Part shown: positions 42,280 to 51,423 of the stretch, piece after piece
Position numbering within the stretch: position 1 is the stretch's first letter
Layout of the letters: each line of letters opens with the position of its first letter
Origin: Alistipes sp.
GTDB taxonomy: Bacteria; Bacteroidota; Bacteroidia; Bacteroidales; Rikenellaceae
Assembly (NCBI GenBank): GCA_017398045.1
Contig: JAFQHI010000005.1
Location: 38,357 to 102,356 of the forward strand
Reading direction: 5' to 3'
Length of the DNA: 64,000 nt
The notes under the pieces: model-generated
Databases searched by the model: none
What the model was told of the DNA's origin: nothing
Seen by the model: the letters and a program-made list of their open reading frames with translations, nothing else
Position numbers and translations under genes: made by a program

Positions 42280-45180
42280 TTAGTAGCCGAAAATCTCCTC
42301 CTGCGTAACGGTGCGCACCGGTCCGAGCGTGCGCAGGAAATTCATATCCAAATCCTTGATATCGCCCAGGATACCATAAATATAGGTGCGGTCCTTGACC
42401 CACTTCTCCTGCGTGGACTTCACATCCTGAAGGGTCATCGTCGGCAGCTGCTCGTAGAGTGCCTGATCAGGATTGGCCGTTGCGCCCAAATCCTCCATGA
42501 AGATAGCCGTCCACAACTGCTGCTCCTTCACAATGCGCTCTGTGCGGATACGCTCCATCAGGGCCTTCTTGGCCACCTCGAAAGCGGCCTCCGACTCGGG
42601 CATCTCGTTGATAATCTCATCGAAAGCCTCAACAGCCTGCTGCATCTTATCGTTCTGCGTAGCGATGAAGGCCGTGAAGGTGTAGGGGAACTGCTTGTAC
42701 GAAGGCATCGGCATATAGGCCTGTGCCGAATAGGCCAGACCACGCGCCTCGCGCATCTCCTGGAAGACGATGGCATTCATACCACCACCGAAATACTCGT
42801 TGTAGAGGTTGAGTGCGGGATAGAACTGCGCATCATACTGCTCACCACGGTTCGAGAACTGGTAGTAGTAAATCTGCTTGGCGTTGTACTGCGCCAACAC
42901 CACCTCGCTCTTCGGCGTAAGCTGCGGAATGGCAACCTCCAGCGTCAGCTCCTTGCGCTCCTCGGCCACCTTGTGCGACTGCTCCAGGCTCTTCTTCAGC
43001 TCCGACTGCGAGAGGGGGCCATAATAGAGGATGCGGTGGTCACAAGCGGCCCACTGCTGTACGGCATCAATCAGCTCCTTCGATTCGAGGGCCATCAGTG
43101 CTGCGTTCGAGAGCGTGGTACGCTTTACATAGTCAGCACCGTAGTTGATATAGCGACGCAGAGCCGAGAAGTTGGAGGCCTGGTTATGCTTCGCGTTGGC
43201 GCGTTGCTTGATGGTCATCAACTTCACATTCTGCAACACCGCCTCATTCTCCACCGGCGATGATACCTTCTCCTCGTACAGCTCCATCACCTTCGTCATA
43301 TGCTCCGAAAGGCCCGACAGGGTGGCCTGGCTACGGTTGCCGACGGCCGAGAGGCGGAACGAACCGGCAATGTTATACAGCTCGGAGGCCATCTCCTCGG
43401 CCGTGCGCTCCGACGTACCGAGGTAGTCGAGGTATTGGAATGCAATGTTGAGCGAGGGGTTCGCCTCGGCATTCGTCTCATAGAGGTAGGTCAGGCGGAA
43501 GAGGTCGGTCGTCGTATTCTGCTTGTAAAGCACCTCCACACCGTTCGAGAGGGTGAAACGCTCGATATCCTGCTCGCAATCGAAGAACTTCGGCTCGATG
43601 GGCTTTACCTCCGCGTTCTGAATCTCCGCGAGGAAGGCACTCTGCTTGTCGCGGTTCGTCACAATAGGCGTGATGGCGGGCTTCGAAATCTTCTGCTCGT
43701 TGGGGTCGATGCCCTGACGCTTATAGATAACGGCATAGTTCGACGCGCCAAGCTTCTCGTTGGCCCAAGCCACCACCTGCTCCTTCGTAATCTGCGACAG
43801 ACGGTCCACCGCACCAACCACGTTGGCCCACTCCTCGCCATTGACAAAGGCCTCGACGAACATATCGGCACGACCCTCGTTCGAGTCCATCACCTGCATC
43901 ATCTGCGCCTTGAGGTTGTTAATCGAGGCCTCGAGGAGCGACTCATCCCACTCGCCTCGGCGGAGCTTCGCCATCTCGTCCAACATCAAATCGCGCACCT
44001 CATCGAGCGACTGTCCCTGCTTCGGGCGACCCTGCATAATCATCATACCATAGTCGGGCTGCATACTCTCACCGGCAAAGACACCGAGGGTCTTCTGCTG
44101 CTGGTTGATGTTCAAATCCACGAGACCCGCCTTGCGGTTCGAAAGAATCAAACCGGCCACGGCTGCCAGGTCGGCATCCTCGCTCGTCGAGCCACCCAGA
44201 CGCCAGGCCACCGTGACATTCTCGGCCTCGGGACCGAAGACCTCCGTAGCAATCGGCTGCGTGATGGGCTGCTCCGGCTCATACTGCAACGTAGGCAGTG
44301 CGGGATTGGGCTGCATCTGACCGAAATATTTGTCGATAATGGCAATCATCTCCTCGGGGTCGAAATCACCCGAGAGGCAGATGGCCATATTGTTCGGCAC
44401 GTAGTAGGTCTTGTGGTAGTTCTTCACGTTGGTAATCGAGGGATTCTTCAGATGCTCCTGCGAACCCAGTACCGTCTGCTTGCCATAGGGATGGTTCGGG
44501 AAGAGGGTCTTCGACACGGCCTCCCACACCTTGCGCGAATCCTGCGTGAGGGACATATTCTTCTCCTCGTAAATCGTCTCCAGCTCCGTATGGAAACCGC
44601 GAATCACGGGATTCATAAAACGGTCGGCCTCGATTCTCGCCCAATTTTCAATCTGGTTCGAGGGGATATCCTCGATGTAGCAGGTCACATCCTGCGAGGT
44701 ATAGGCATTAGTCCCCTGTGCGCCAATGGCCGACATGAGTTTGTCGTACTCGTTGGGGATGGCAATCTTCGAAGCCTCGTAGCTCACCGAGTCGATGATG
44801 CGATAAATCGCCTTGCGTTCGGCCTCGTCCTCGGTCTTGCGATAGGTCTCAAAGAGTCGCTCAATCTCGGCCAGGAGGGGCTTCTCGGCCTCGTAGTCCT
44901 GCGTACCGAACGAGGGGGTACCCTTGAACATCAGATGCTCGAAGTAGTGGGCCAGACCGGTCGTCTCGGCAGGGTCGTTCTTACCACCCACGCGCACAGC
45001 AATATAGGTCTGAATACGGGGCGTCTCGTCATTGACGGCCATATAGACCTTCAATCCGTTGTCGAGCGTATAGATGCGGCTCTCAATCGGGTCACCCTTG
45101 ACGCTCTCGTACTTGTACTTGCTACAAGCGGTGGTAACCATCGCTGCGATAATCACCACCAGGGTCAGTATGCGTTTCAT
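42280..45180 (-). CDS. M16 family metallopeptidase (pitrilysin/insulinase type), lipoprotein
   Basis: A 966-aa exported protease with two M16 halves in one chain. Lipobox TTAC (Cys about 19). The inverted zinc motif HYFEH (78-82) in GLAHYFEHLMFKGT and the third-ligand Glu region ETIYEEKN (about 201-208) mark the active N-terminal half. The C-terminal half has NAIVFQEMREARGLAYSAQA, the Arg-Tyr-type segment that helps bind substrate. It probably degrades peptides in the periplasm or at the outer membrane. Single gene in a minus-strand run with the DUF456 gene 35 bp upstream. Confidence 0.93.
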   Translation of the reverse strand: MKRILTLVVIIAAMVTTACSKYKYESVKGDPIESRIYTLDNGLKVYMAVNDETPRIQTYIAVRVGGKNDPAETTGLAHYFEHLMFKGTPSFGTQDYEAEKPLLAEIERLFETYRKTEDEAERKAIYRIIDSVSYEASKIAIPNEYDKLMSAIGAQGTNAYTSQDVTCYIEDIPSNQIENWARIEADRFMNPVIRGFHTELETIYEEKNMSLTQDSRKVWEAVSKTLFPNHPYGKQTVLGSQEHLKNPSITNVKNYHKTYYVPNNMAICLSGDFDPEEMIAIIDKYFGQMQPNPALPTLQYEPEQPITQPIATEVFGPEAENVTVAWRLGGSTSEDADLAAVAGLILSNRKAGLVDLNINQQQKTLGVFAGESMQPDYGMMIMQGRPKQGQSLDEVRDLMLDEMAKLRRGEWDESLLEASINNLKAQMMQVMDSNEGRADMFVEAFVNGEEWANVVGAVDRLSQITKEQVVAWANEKLGASNYAVIYKRQGIDPNEQKISKPAITPIVTNRDKQSAFLAEIQNAEVKPIEPKFFDCEQDIERFTLSNGVEVLYKQNTTTDLFRLTYLYETNAEANPSLNIAFQYLDYLGTSERTAEEMASELYNIAGSFRLSAVGNRSQATLSGLSEHMTKVMELYEEKVSSPVENEAVLQNVKLMTIKQRANAKHNQASNFSALRRYINYGADYVKRTTLSNAALMALESKELIDAVQQWAACDHRILYYGPLSQSELKKSLEQSHKVAEERKELTLEVAIPQLTPKSEVVLAQYNAKQIYYYQFSNRGEQYDAQFYPALNLYNEYFGGGMNAIVFQEMREARGLAYSAQAYMPMPSYKQFPYTFTAFIATQNDKMQQAVEAFDEIINEMPESEAAFEVAKKALMERIRTERIVKEQQLWTAIFMEDLGATANPDQALYEQLPTMTLQDVKSTQEKWVKDRTYIYGILGDIKDLDMNFLRTLGPVRTVTQEEIFGY

Positions 45181-45215
45181 AGCTATATAAAAATAATGTA
45201 AGTTGCTTGCAAAGG

Positions 45216-45728
45216 TTAGAAGATGGAGGCCACGGCATCACAAATCGGACTCCAGCAGGCGGCAATCACCACGCCCGTCATCCAGAAGGCGACGATGAGT
45301 TTGATACCGGTACCGACGATGAACGCGAGGAACGAGCCGAAACCGCTCTTGAGAGCCTGATGCGGGGTTCCCGTCTTGCGGCTCATCTCGCCCAGCACGG
45401 CACCGAAGAAGGGGCCGAGAATCACACCCATGGGCGGGAAGAGGAACAGACCGGCAAAGACGCCAATCGTGGCACCCCACTCGCCCGCCTTCGAACCACC
45501 GAATTTGCGGGTCATCCAGGCCGGCAAGACAAAGTCGGCCAACGACACGACACCTACGACCACCAGCCAGATAACGAGCGAGGTCGTATCAATCTCGGCA
45601 TAGGAGGTAAAATAGAGGCAGACAAGGGCGATGTAGTTCAACAAAATACCGGGCAGGACGGGGACAATGCACCCGATGATGCCCACCAGCGACAAGAAAA
45701 AGGCAATGATTGCCAACGTAATATCCAT
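45216..45728 (-). CDS. DUF456 small membrane protein
   Basis: A 170-aa protein of the DUF456 family: hydrophobic start MDITLAIIAFFLSLVGIIG, IVPVLPGILLNYIALV, then a Gly-rich middle GEWGATIGVFAGLF and PMGVILGPFFGAVLGE, and a last membrane segment. About four hydrophobic segments. The ATG at 45728 fits the promoter at 45762-45793; upstream in-frame codons lie in that promoter. Function unknown for the family. It may be co-transcribed with the M16 protease gene, 35 bp further on. Confidence 0.85.
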   Translation of the reverse strand: MDITLAIIAFFLSLVGIIGCIVPVLPGILLNYIALVCLYFTSYAEIDTTSLVIWLVVVGVVSLADFVLPAWMTRKFGGSKAGEWGATIGVFAGLFLFPPMGVILGPFFGAVLGEMSRKTGTPHQALKSGFGSFLAFIVGTGIKLIVAFWMTGVVIAACWSPICDAVASIF

Positions 45729-45761
45729 AGTAATCTCTACTTTTTTCGGTTTTCCTATCTG

Positions 45762-45793
45762 CAAAGATAAAATATATATAGACAAAATTCAAA
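45762..45793 (-). promoter_or_regulatory. Promoter of the DUF456-M16 unit
   Basis: Minus-strand TTTG (45793-45790), 20-bp spacer, TATCTTTG (45769-45762), 33 bp before the ATG. Confidence 0.8.
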
Positions 45794-45880
45794 CATCGAA
45801 TTTGAAATTCCGGCACGCAACACAATTCCGAAGAGCGGCACCTCGTCGATCGCTTTAAGCCGGCCGCCCTTAAAACAACA

Positions 45881-45913
45881 AAAAGGGTGTCCCGATTTTT
45901 GGAACACCCCTTT
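45881..45913 (-). terminator. Terminator of the rpsF-rpsR-rplI operon
   Basis: Inverted repeat AAAGGGTGTCCC with GGAACACCCCTTT around a short loop, 22 bp after the rplI stop, ending in T bases on the minus strand. Confidence 0.85.
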
Positions 45914-45934
45914 GTATCAGAAAGGTAATATTAC

Positions 45935-46381
45935 TTACTCCTCCTCGGCAGCTACGACCGAGAACTTCACCTCTGCCTTCACCTCGCGGTGCAGCTTGGC
46001 AACGGCGATGTACTCACCTACGGTCTTCACAGCCTCAACGGCGATAGCCTTGCGGTCAATCGTTACACCCTTTGCAGCCAAAGCCTCGGCCAGGTCGGTA
46101 GCGGTTACCGTACCGAAGAGCTTGCCCTCCTCGGCCTTGGCCGAGATGGTGAGCTGCAGGTTCGAAATCGTCTCGGCGAGTGCCTGAGCGTCGGCCAGAA
46201 TCTTGGCATCCTTGTGAGCGCGCTGCTTCAGGTTCTCGGCCAGCATCTTCTTTGCCGAAGCCGTAGCAGCCTTGGCAAAACCCTGGGGAATGAGGTAGTT
46301 ATTTGCGTAACCGGGCTTTACGTTTACGATATCGTTGGCGTAACCCAGGTTCTCAACGTCCTTAATCAGAATTACTTCCAT
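45935..46381 (-). CDS. rplI: 50S ribosomal protein L9
   Basis: A 148-aa L9: MEVILIKDVENLGYANDIVNVKPGYANNYLIPQG-type N-terminal domain (the first 20 residues are fully typical), a long connecting helix, and a C-terminal domain with LFGTVTATDLAEAL. Last gene of the rpsF-rpsR-rplI operon, 20 bp after rpsR. Confidence 0.98.
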   Translation of the reverse strand: MEVILIKDVENLGYANDIVNVKPGYANNYLIPQGFAKAATASAKKMLAENLKQRAHKDAKILADAQALAETISNLQLTISAKAEEGKLFGTVTATDLAEALAAKGVTIDRKAIAVEAVKTVGEYIAVAKLHREVKAEVKFSVVAAEEE

Positions 46382-46401
46382 AGTCTTGTCCTCCTTTTTA
46401 A

Positions 46402-46683
46402 TTATTTCATACCATCGGTTACGAAGGGCAGGATAGCCAGGTGGCGAGCACGCTTAACGGCCTGCGCAACCTTCTTCTGGAACTTCTGCGAAGTACCCGT
46501 CAGACGGCGGGGCAGAATCTTACCCTGCTCGTTGAGGAACTTCTTCAGGAACTCACCGTCCTTATAATCTACATACTTAATGCCGAGCTTCTTGAAACGG
46601 CAGTACTTCTTCTTCTTCACGTCAACCGATACCGGGTTCAGGTAGCGGATCTCCGACTGTGCTGCGTTGTTCTCCTGTGCCAT
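46402..46683 (-). CDS. rpsR: 30S ribosomal protein S18
   Basis: A 93-aa S18 with the conserved [17 protein letters not shown] segment, LLKKFL-like helix, and the C-terminal [20 protein letters not shown] typical of the family. It lies 3 bp after rpsF. No ssb gene separates rpsF and rpsR, unlike many Firmicutes and as usual in Bacteroidetes. Confidence 0.98.
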   Translation of the reverse strand: MAQENNAAQSEIRYLNPVSVDVKKKKYCRFKKLGIKYVDYKDGEFLKKFLNEQGKILPRRLTGTSQKFQKKVAQAVKRARHLAILPFVTDGMK

Positions 46684-46686
46684 AGT

Positions 46687-47031
46687 TTACTCCTCCTGTT
46701 TGTTAGCAAGTTTAGCACGACGCTTGGCCGAGTACTCCACGGCGAACTTGTCCTGCTTGAAAGTTAAGAAACGAATCACGCGCTCGTCGCGGCGATACTG
46801 GGTCTCCAGCTTGTTGATGATTTCGCCCTCAGCAGCGAACTCAATCAGGAAATAGAAGCCGGTGGTCTTCTTCTGAATCGGATAGGCGAGCTTCTTCAGG
46901 CCCCAGTCCTCACGATTCACAATCTGACCGCCGTTCTCGGTGATAACACCCTGGAATTTGTCAGCGACCTCCTGTACCTGAGCATCCGACAGAACCGGCG
47001 TGACAATGAAAACGGTTTCGTAGTTGTTCAT
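46687..47031 (-). CDS. rpsF: 30S ribosomal protein S6
   Basis: A 114-aa S6: [40 protein letters not shown], and [13 protein letters not shown]. The ATG at 47031 is chosen because upstream in-frame codons run into the promoter at 47074-47104. First gene of the operon; S6 binds S18 in the small subunit. Confidence 0.98.
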   Translation of the reverse strand: MNNYETVFIVTPVLSDAQVQEVADKFQGVITENGGQIVNREDWGLKKLAYPIQKKTTGFYFLIEFAAEGEIINKLETQYRRDERVIRFLTFKQDKFAVEYSAKRRAKLANKQEE

Positions 47032-47073
47032 ACTGTTTTTAATTAAAATTAGTTTTATCCCATTTTGGGACGG

Positions 47074-47104
47074 CAAAAGTACATATTATAATTCAGAATT
47101 CAAA
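47074..47104 (-). promoter_or_regulatory. Promoter of the rpsF operon
   Basis: Minus-strand TTTG (47104-47101), 19-bp spacer, TACTTTTG (47081-47074), 42 bp before the ATG. Confidence 0.8.
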
Positions 47105-47143
47105 ATTTAGAATTCAAAATTAAGCATTTAGCCCCAAAAAAAG

Positions 47144-47719
47144 CTATCGAATAGCCTCAATTTCGCGGACGATGCGCCCGAATACCTCCTCGATACTCCC
47201 CTCGCCATCGACCTTTACATATTTATGCTGGGCCTTGTAGTGTTCGGCCACGACGGCCGTCTGCGCCCAATAGACCTCCAGACGCTGGCGGATCACCTCC
47301 TCCGAAGCGTCGTCGGCACGACCCGAATCCTTGCCGCGCAACAAGATACGGCGAATCAGCTCCTGCTCCTCGACCGTGATGCGGACCATCAAATCAACCT
47401 TCAGGCCATTCTCCGCGAGAATCTTATCGAACGCCTCGGCTTGAGCCGTCGTGCGCGGAAAGCCATCATAGATACAACCTTTCGAATCTTTATGCTCGGC
47501 TACGTAGTCGGCAATCATCTTAATCACCAACTCGTCGGGAGCCAACTCACCACGCTCGATGCAGGCCTGCACCTCGCGTCCGAGTTCCGTACCGCGACGA
47601 ATATGGCCACGAATCACCTCACCGGTCGAGACATGCTCGATGCCGAAATGCTCTTTGAGCAATGCTGCCTGGGTACCCTTACCGCAACCCGGCGCACCAA
47701 ATAGAACGATATTGATCAT
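47144..47719 (-). CDS. adk: Adenylate kinase
   Basis: A 191-aa short-type adenylate kinase: Walker A GAPGCGKGTQ (about 8-17), GFPRTTAQAEAFD, and a short LID region (about 125-140) without the zinc Cys residues. It interconverts AMP, ADP and ATP. The ATG at 47719 gives MINIVLFG. Single gene with its own promoter, divergent from thiL. Confidence 0.97.
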   Translation of the reverse strand: MINIVLFGAPGCGKGTQAALLKEHFGIEHVSTGEVIRGHIRRGTELGREVQACIERGELAPDELVIKMIADYVAEHKDSKGCIYDGFPRTTAQAEAFDKILAENGLKVDLMVRITVEEQELIRRILLRGKDSGRADDASEEVIRQRLEVYWAQTAVVAEHYKAQHKYVKVDGEGSIEEVFGRIVREIEAIR

Positions 47720-47748
47720 AGAATAGCCCTTTTTGTTATTTGGCCGGA

Positions 47749-47781
47749 CAAAAATACACTATTTTTTTGTAAGCCCCCAAA
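47749..47781 (-). promoter_or_regulatory. Promoter of adk
   Basis: Minus-strand TTTG (47781-47778), 21-bp spacer, TATTTTTG (47756-47749), 29 bp before the ATG. Confidence 0.75.
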
Positions 47782-47827
47782 GTTTTCGTAATTTTGTAAA
47801 AATTTTTGCAAATTATCTCTGCGAACT

Positions 47828-48865
47828 ATGAATAAGAAGCGTACCGAGATAGCCGAATTGGGCGAATTCGGACTCATCGACCGCCTGACGGCCGACTTCA
47901 AGCAACATCATCCGACAACCCTTTGCGGCGTGGGAGACGACGCAGCCGTTCTATCGACGCGCGAGGATGAGGAGCTGGTACTCACGACCGACTCCTTCTT
48001 CGAAGGGGTGGATTTCGACCTCACCTACTTCCCGCTCAAACACCTGGGTTACAAGGTAGTAACGGCTGTTGTCAGCGACCTGGCAGCCATGAATGCCCGT
48101 CCGCGCCAGCTGATGATTTCGCTCGGCCTCTCGTCGAAGATTCCCGTCGAGGCGTTGGATGACCTCTACGAGGGCATCCGTTTTGCCTGCACGGAGCAGA
48201 AAATCGACCTCGTGGGTGGCGATACGCGAGCCTCGATGACGGGTTTGGTCATCACGGCCACCGCTACGGGTGTGGCCCGCAAAGGGGCTGTCACCTACCG
48301 CTCGGGAGCCAAGCTGCACGACCTGATTTGCCTCACGGGCAGCCTGGGTGCCGCCTACATGGGTCTGCAACTGCTCGAGCGCGAGAAGCGTGTGTTGCAA
48401 GAGGTGGCACTCCCCGAACCGCAGTTCAAGGGGCATGAATACCTGCTCGAAAGATACCTCAAACCGCGTCCGCGCACCGATATTGTCGATGTGTTGGAAG
48501 ACGAGGGCATCACGCCTACGGCCATGATTGACCTCACGGATGGATTAGCAAGCGACCTGATGCAGCTCTGCCGCAGTTCGAAATGTGGCGCACGCATCTA
48601 CTTGGAGCGGATGCCCATCGCGCGCCAGACCTCGGAACTGTGTGAGGAGATGCACATCGACCCCGTCATTGCCGCCCTGAACGGAGGTGAGGACTACGAA
48701 TTGCTCTTCACCGTTCCCATCTCGATGCAGGAGCAGGTGATGCGCCTCGGTGTGGTGGATGTCATCGGCCACATCACGGCCGAGCAGACGGGCTGTTACC
48801 TCGTCACCCCCGATGGCGGTGAAATCCGACTCAAGGCACAAGGTTTTCCCGAAAAAGAGGCATAA
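47828..48865 (+). CDS. thiL: Thiamine-monophosphate kinase
   Basis: A 345-aa ThiL, making thiamine diphosphate from the monophosphate with ATP. Seen: N-terminal ELGEFGLIDRL, GVGDDAAVL (metal and ATP site), TTDSFFEGVDFDL, LGYKVVTAVVSDLAAM, and the later MIDLTDGLASDL and NGGEDYELLFTVP. It is slightly longer than E. coli ThiL (325 aa). A TATCTCTG element ends 6 bp before the ATG, so this message too may have almost no leader, though the -33 match is poor. No other thi gene is close. Confidence 0.95.
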   Translation: MNKKRTEIAELGEFGLIDRLTADFKQHHPTTLCGVGDDAAVLSTREDEELVLTTDSFFEGVDFDLTYFPLKHLGYKVVTAVVSDLAAMNARPRQLMISLGLSSKIPVEALDDLYEGIRFACTEQKIDLVGGDTRASMTGLVITATATGVARKGAVTYRSGAKLHDLICLTGSLGAAYMGLQLLEREKRVLQEVALPEPQFKGHEYLLERYLKPRPRTDIVDVLEDEGITPTAMIDLTDGLASDLMQLCRSSKCGARIYLERMPIARQTSELCEEMHIDPVIAALNGGEDYELLFTVPISMQEQVMRLGVVDVIGHITAEQTGCYLVTPDGGEIRLKAQGFPEKEA

Positions 48866-48897
48866 CGGCCCGTCCGAATGTGTTTAGATTCGCGCTC

Positions 48898-49896
48898 ATG
48901 AAACTTTTTCAGCAACTCAAGGCCGCCTTCAACTACGGATTTTACAGCGAGTACCGCTTTCGTCGCGTGGTGCGCCATCGTTTGATGGGTCACTACTCGG
49001 AGGAGGCTCCGCGAGCCACCAACACCCGCAAAATGGTGATTGCCATGTTTGACGGGCGCAAGCGACACGGCGGATTAGCCGACCGTCTGCGCGGCATCTG
49101 CACCACCTACTGCTTCTGCCGCGACGAGGGGCTGGACTTTCGCCTGCACTTCACCTCGCCCTTCCGACTGGAGGAGTTTTTAGAGCCGAACGGCTACGAT
49201 TGGCGCATCGACGAAAAGGAGATTTCCTACAACTCGCACGATGCCCGCCCCGTCTATATCGCCTCGCAGGACTACGACGAGGAGCGCGACAACCGCTTTC
49301 AGCGTCGCATGGCCAAGAAGTTCTTCAACGAGGATTACAAACAGCTCCACGCCTATACGAATATGCGCTTTGAGGAGGCGCGGTTCGGCCGGACTTTTCA
49401 CGAGTTGTTCCGTCCTGTAGAGTGGTTGCAACGGCTCGTAGATGAGCAGCTTGTCATGCTTGGCGGACGAAAAAACTACATCGCCGTATCGAGCCGCTTT
49501 CTGGAGTCGTTGGGCGACTTTAGCGAACACCGCGAACGCGCCCCGAAGGCCCTGCCCGAGCGCGAGCAGGAGCTGTTACTGAAGCAGTGCGGTGAGCAGC
49601 TCGAAAAGATTCATGCCGCCCACCCCGACGAGCGGATTTTGGTCACTTCGGACAGCGACCGCTTCCTGCGCTACGTGGCACGTTACGACTATTGTCGCAC
49701 CCTGCCCGGCAAGATTGGCCACATGGATGTCGTCGAGGGCGAAAAGGAGGTCCACACGAAGACCTTCCTCGACTTCCTCGTCTTGAGCGAGGCGAAACGC
49801 CACTACTACCTCATCGGCCCCGCCATGTATCGGGGCAACTTCTCACGCCGTGCGGCCCAAATCGGTGAGGCCCCTTTCCATGAAGTTCTCTTTTAG
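48898..49896 (+). CDS. Glycosyltransferase-like protein of unknown specificity
   Basis: A 332-aa cytosolic protein not firmly recognised. FDGRKRHGGLADRLRGICTTY (about 49-68, shown in part) looks like the donor-site loop of O-fucosyltransferase/NodZ-like (GT-B) enzymes, where a GG..DR..G pattern follows a beta strand. Later YIAVSSRFLESLGDF and ILVTSDSDRFL resemble the strand segments near the acceptor and donor sites of the same superfamily. No signal peptide or membrane segment. The ATG at 48898 is used; an in-frame GTG at 48880 is possible. It sits between thiL and a MATE pump (17-bp gap), not in a polysaccharide cluster, so its acceptor is unknown. Confidence 0.55.
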   Translation: MKLFQQLKAAFNYGFYSEYRFRRVVRHRLMGHYSEEAPRATNTRKMVIAMFDGRKRHGGLADRLRGICTTYCFCRDEGLDFRLHFTSPFRLEEFLEPNGYDWRIDEKEISYNSHDARPVYIASQDYDEERDNRFQRRMAKKFFNEDYKQLHAYTNMRFEEARFGRTFHELFRPVEWLQRLVDEQLVMLGGRKNYIAVSSRFLESLGDFSEHRERAPKALPEREQELLLKQCGEQLEKIHAAHPDERILVTSDSDRFLRYVARYDYCRTLPGKIGHMDVVEGEKEVHTKTFLDFLVLSEAKRHYYLIGPAMYRGNFSRRAAQIGEAPFHEVLF

Positions 49897-49913
49897 TTGC
49901 TGTTTCACGGACG

Positions 49914-51269
49914 ATGACCTTTTGGCGTAAATACAAAGAGCAGTACCGCAAAAACCTCGCACTCTCGATTCCCGTCGTGCTGACCCAGCTCGGCCAGATG
50001 CTCACCCAGCTGGCCGATACCATCATGGTCGGACAATACGGCGGTGAGAATCCCCTGCCTTTAGCTGCCGTATCGTTCGGCTCGTCGATGGCCTTTCTGA
50101 TTCTGATTGGCTGTATCGGCATCGCCCTCGGCCTGACACCGCTCATCGGAGAACGATACGTGCGCGGGGAGCATGAGGCGTGCAAATCGCTCCTGAACAA
50201 TGCCGTCATCTTCTACACGCTGTTGGGTCTGGCGGTCGGTGCGGCACAATATGCAGCCTCGCCCCTGCTCTACTACCTCGGACAACCCGAAGAGGTGGTC
50301 ACGGGTGCCATTCCCTACTATCGGATGCTCTCCTACAGCATTCCCTTCATGCTCTGTTTCTTCGGATTCAAATCCTTCCTCGAAGGGGCCGGCAACACCA
50401 AAACGGTGATGATAATCACGCTGATTGCCAACATTTTGAATGTTATTTTCAACTACCTGCTCATCTTTGGCCGTGGCGGATTGCCCGAATTGGGAGCCGA
50501 GGGTGCCGGCCTGGCTACCACCCTCTCGCGTGTGGCCTCGATGGTGCTTATCATCGGCTATTTCCTGCGCCACTCGCGCTATCGGAGCTACCTCAACGGA
50601 TTCCGCCTGCGCCTGCCCGAATGGCAACGCGTCAGACAACTCCTCCGCATCGGATTGCCGATTGCGGGACAGATGTTTCTCGAATCCTCGGCCTTTGTCG
50701 GCACGGCTGTCATGATTGGCTGGCTCGGCACGGTGGCCCTGAGTGCCAACCAGGTGGCCATCACGCTGGGCAACTGCGCCTTTATGGTGATTCTCTCGAT
50801 TGGTTCGGCCGCTACGATTCGCATCTCGCACTGCTACGGGGAGCGTAACAACGAGGAGTTGCGCCTGGCCACCCACGCCACCTACCACCTGGTACTGATT
50901 TGGTCGCTCTTCGCCTCGCTCGTCTTCATCCTGCTGCGACACGATATTCCGCGCCTGTTCACCGACAACGAAGAGGTCATCGCCCTGACGGCCGACATGA
51001 TGTTCTATGTAGCTCTGTATCAGCTGTGGGATGGAATGCAAAACGTATCGGTGGGTATTCTGCGCGGTCTGCAGGACGTGAAAATCATCATGCCCATAGC
51101 CTTCATCGCCTATTGGCTGATAAATATGCCGGCAGGCTATCTGCTGGGCATCACGGCCCAGATGGGTCCCTCGGGCTTCTTCCTCAGCTACTCCTTTGGT
51201 CTGGGTGCCGCCGCCCTGCTGCTCATGGGCCGTATCCGACGGGATATTCGTCAGTTGAAAAAGCAATAA
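49914..51269 (+). CDS. MATE family efflux transporter
   Basis: A 451-aa membrane protein with about 12 transmembrane helices in two homologous halves. Typical segments: LALSIPVVLTQLGQMLTQLADTIMVG at the start (shown in part), GAGNTKTVMIITLIANILNVIFNY in the first half, and LGTVALSANQVAI at the start of the second half. It would export drugs or metabolites with Na+ or H+. 17 bp after the glycosyltransferase-like gene. The substrate cannot be inferred. Confidence 0.93.
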   Translation: MTFWRKYKEQYRKNLALSIPVVLTQLGQMLTQLADTIMVGQYGGENPLPLAAVSFGSSMAFLILIGCIGIALGLTPLIGERYVRGEHEACKSLLNNAVIFYTLLGLAVGAAQYAASPLLYYLGQPEEVVTGAIPYYRMLSYSIPFMLCFFGFKSFLEGAGNTKTVMIITLIANILNVIFNYLLIFGRGGLPELGAEGAGLATTLSRVASMVLIIGYFLRHSRYRSYLNGFRLRLPEWQRVRQLLRIGLPIAGQMFLESSAFVGTAVMIGWLGTVALSANQVAITLGNCAFMVILSIGSAATIRISHCYGERNNEELRLATHATYHLVLIWSLFASLVFILLRHDIPRLFTDNEEVIALTADMMFYVALYQLWDGMQNVSVGILRGLQDVKIIMPIAFIAYWLINMPAGYLLGITAQMGPSGFFLSYSFGLGAAALLLMGRIRRDIRQLKKQ

Positions 51270-51280
51270 ACAGCAATAAG

Positions 51281-51322
51281 GTTTCTTAAGGGAGCTTAAG
51301 GGGGCTTAAAGTTCCTTAAGGG
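51281..51322. repeat. 10-bp periodic CTTAAGG array (single arm, four units)
   Basis: CTTAAGG, CTTAAGG, CTTAAAG and CTTAAGG recur every 10 bp just after the MATE stop. A separate AT-rich tract with three TAATTCTT units (about 51350-51375) follows, before the ricT gene. Confidence 0.8.
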
Positions 51323-51423
51323 TTTCTTTTCCGACCTGCTCAAAACTAATTTTTAATTCTTAATTCTTAATTCTTAATTTTTAATTAAATATTCGTATCT
51401 TTACGCCAAATATACCGACCACT

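Noticed and set aside
43300-45201. A 633-codon open frame on the + strand opposite the M16 gene
   Set aside because: No recognisable domain; antisense to a well-supported protease.
45935-47031. Missing ssb between rpsF and rpsR as a deletion
   Set aside because: The rpsF-rpsR-rplI order without ssb is normal in Bacteroidetes.
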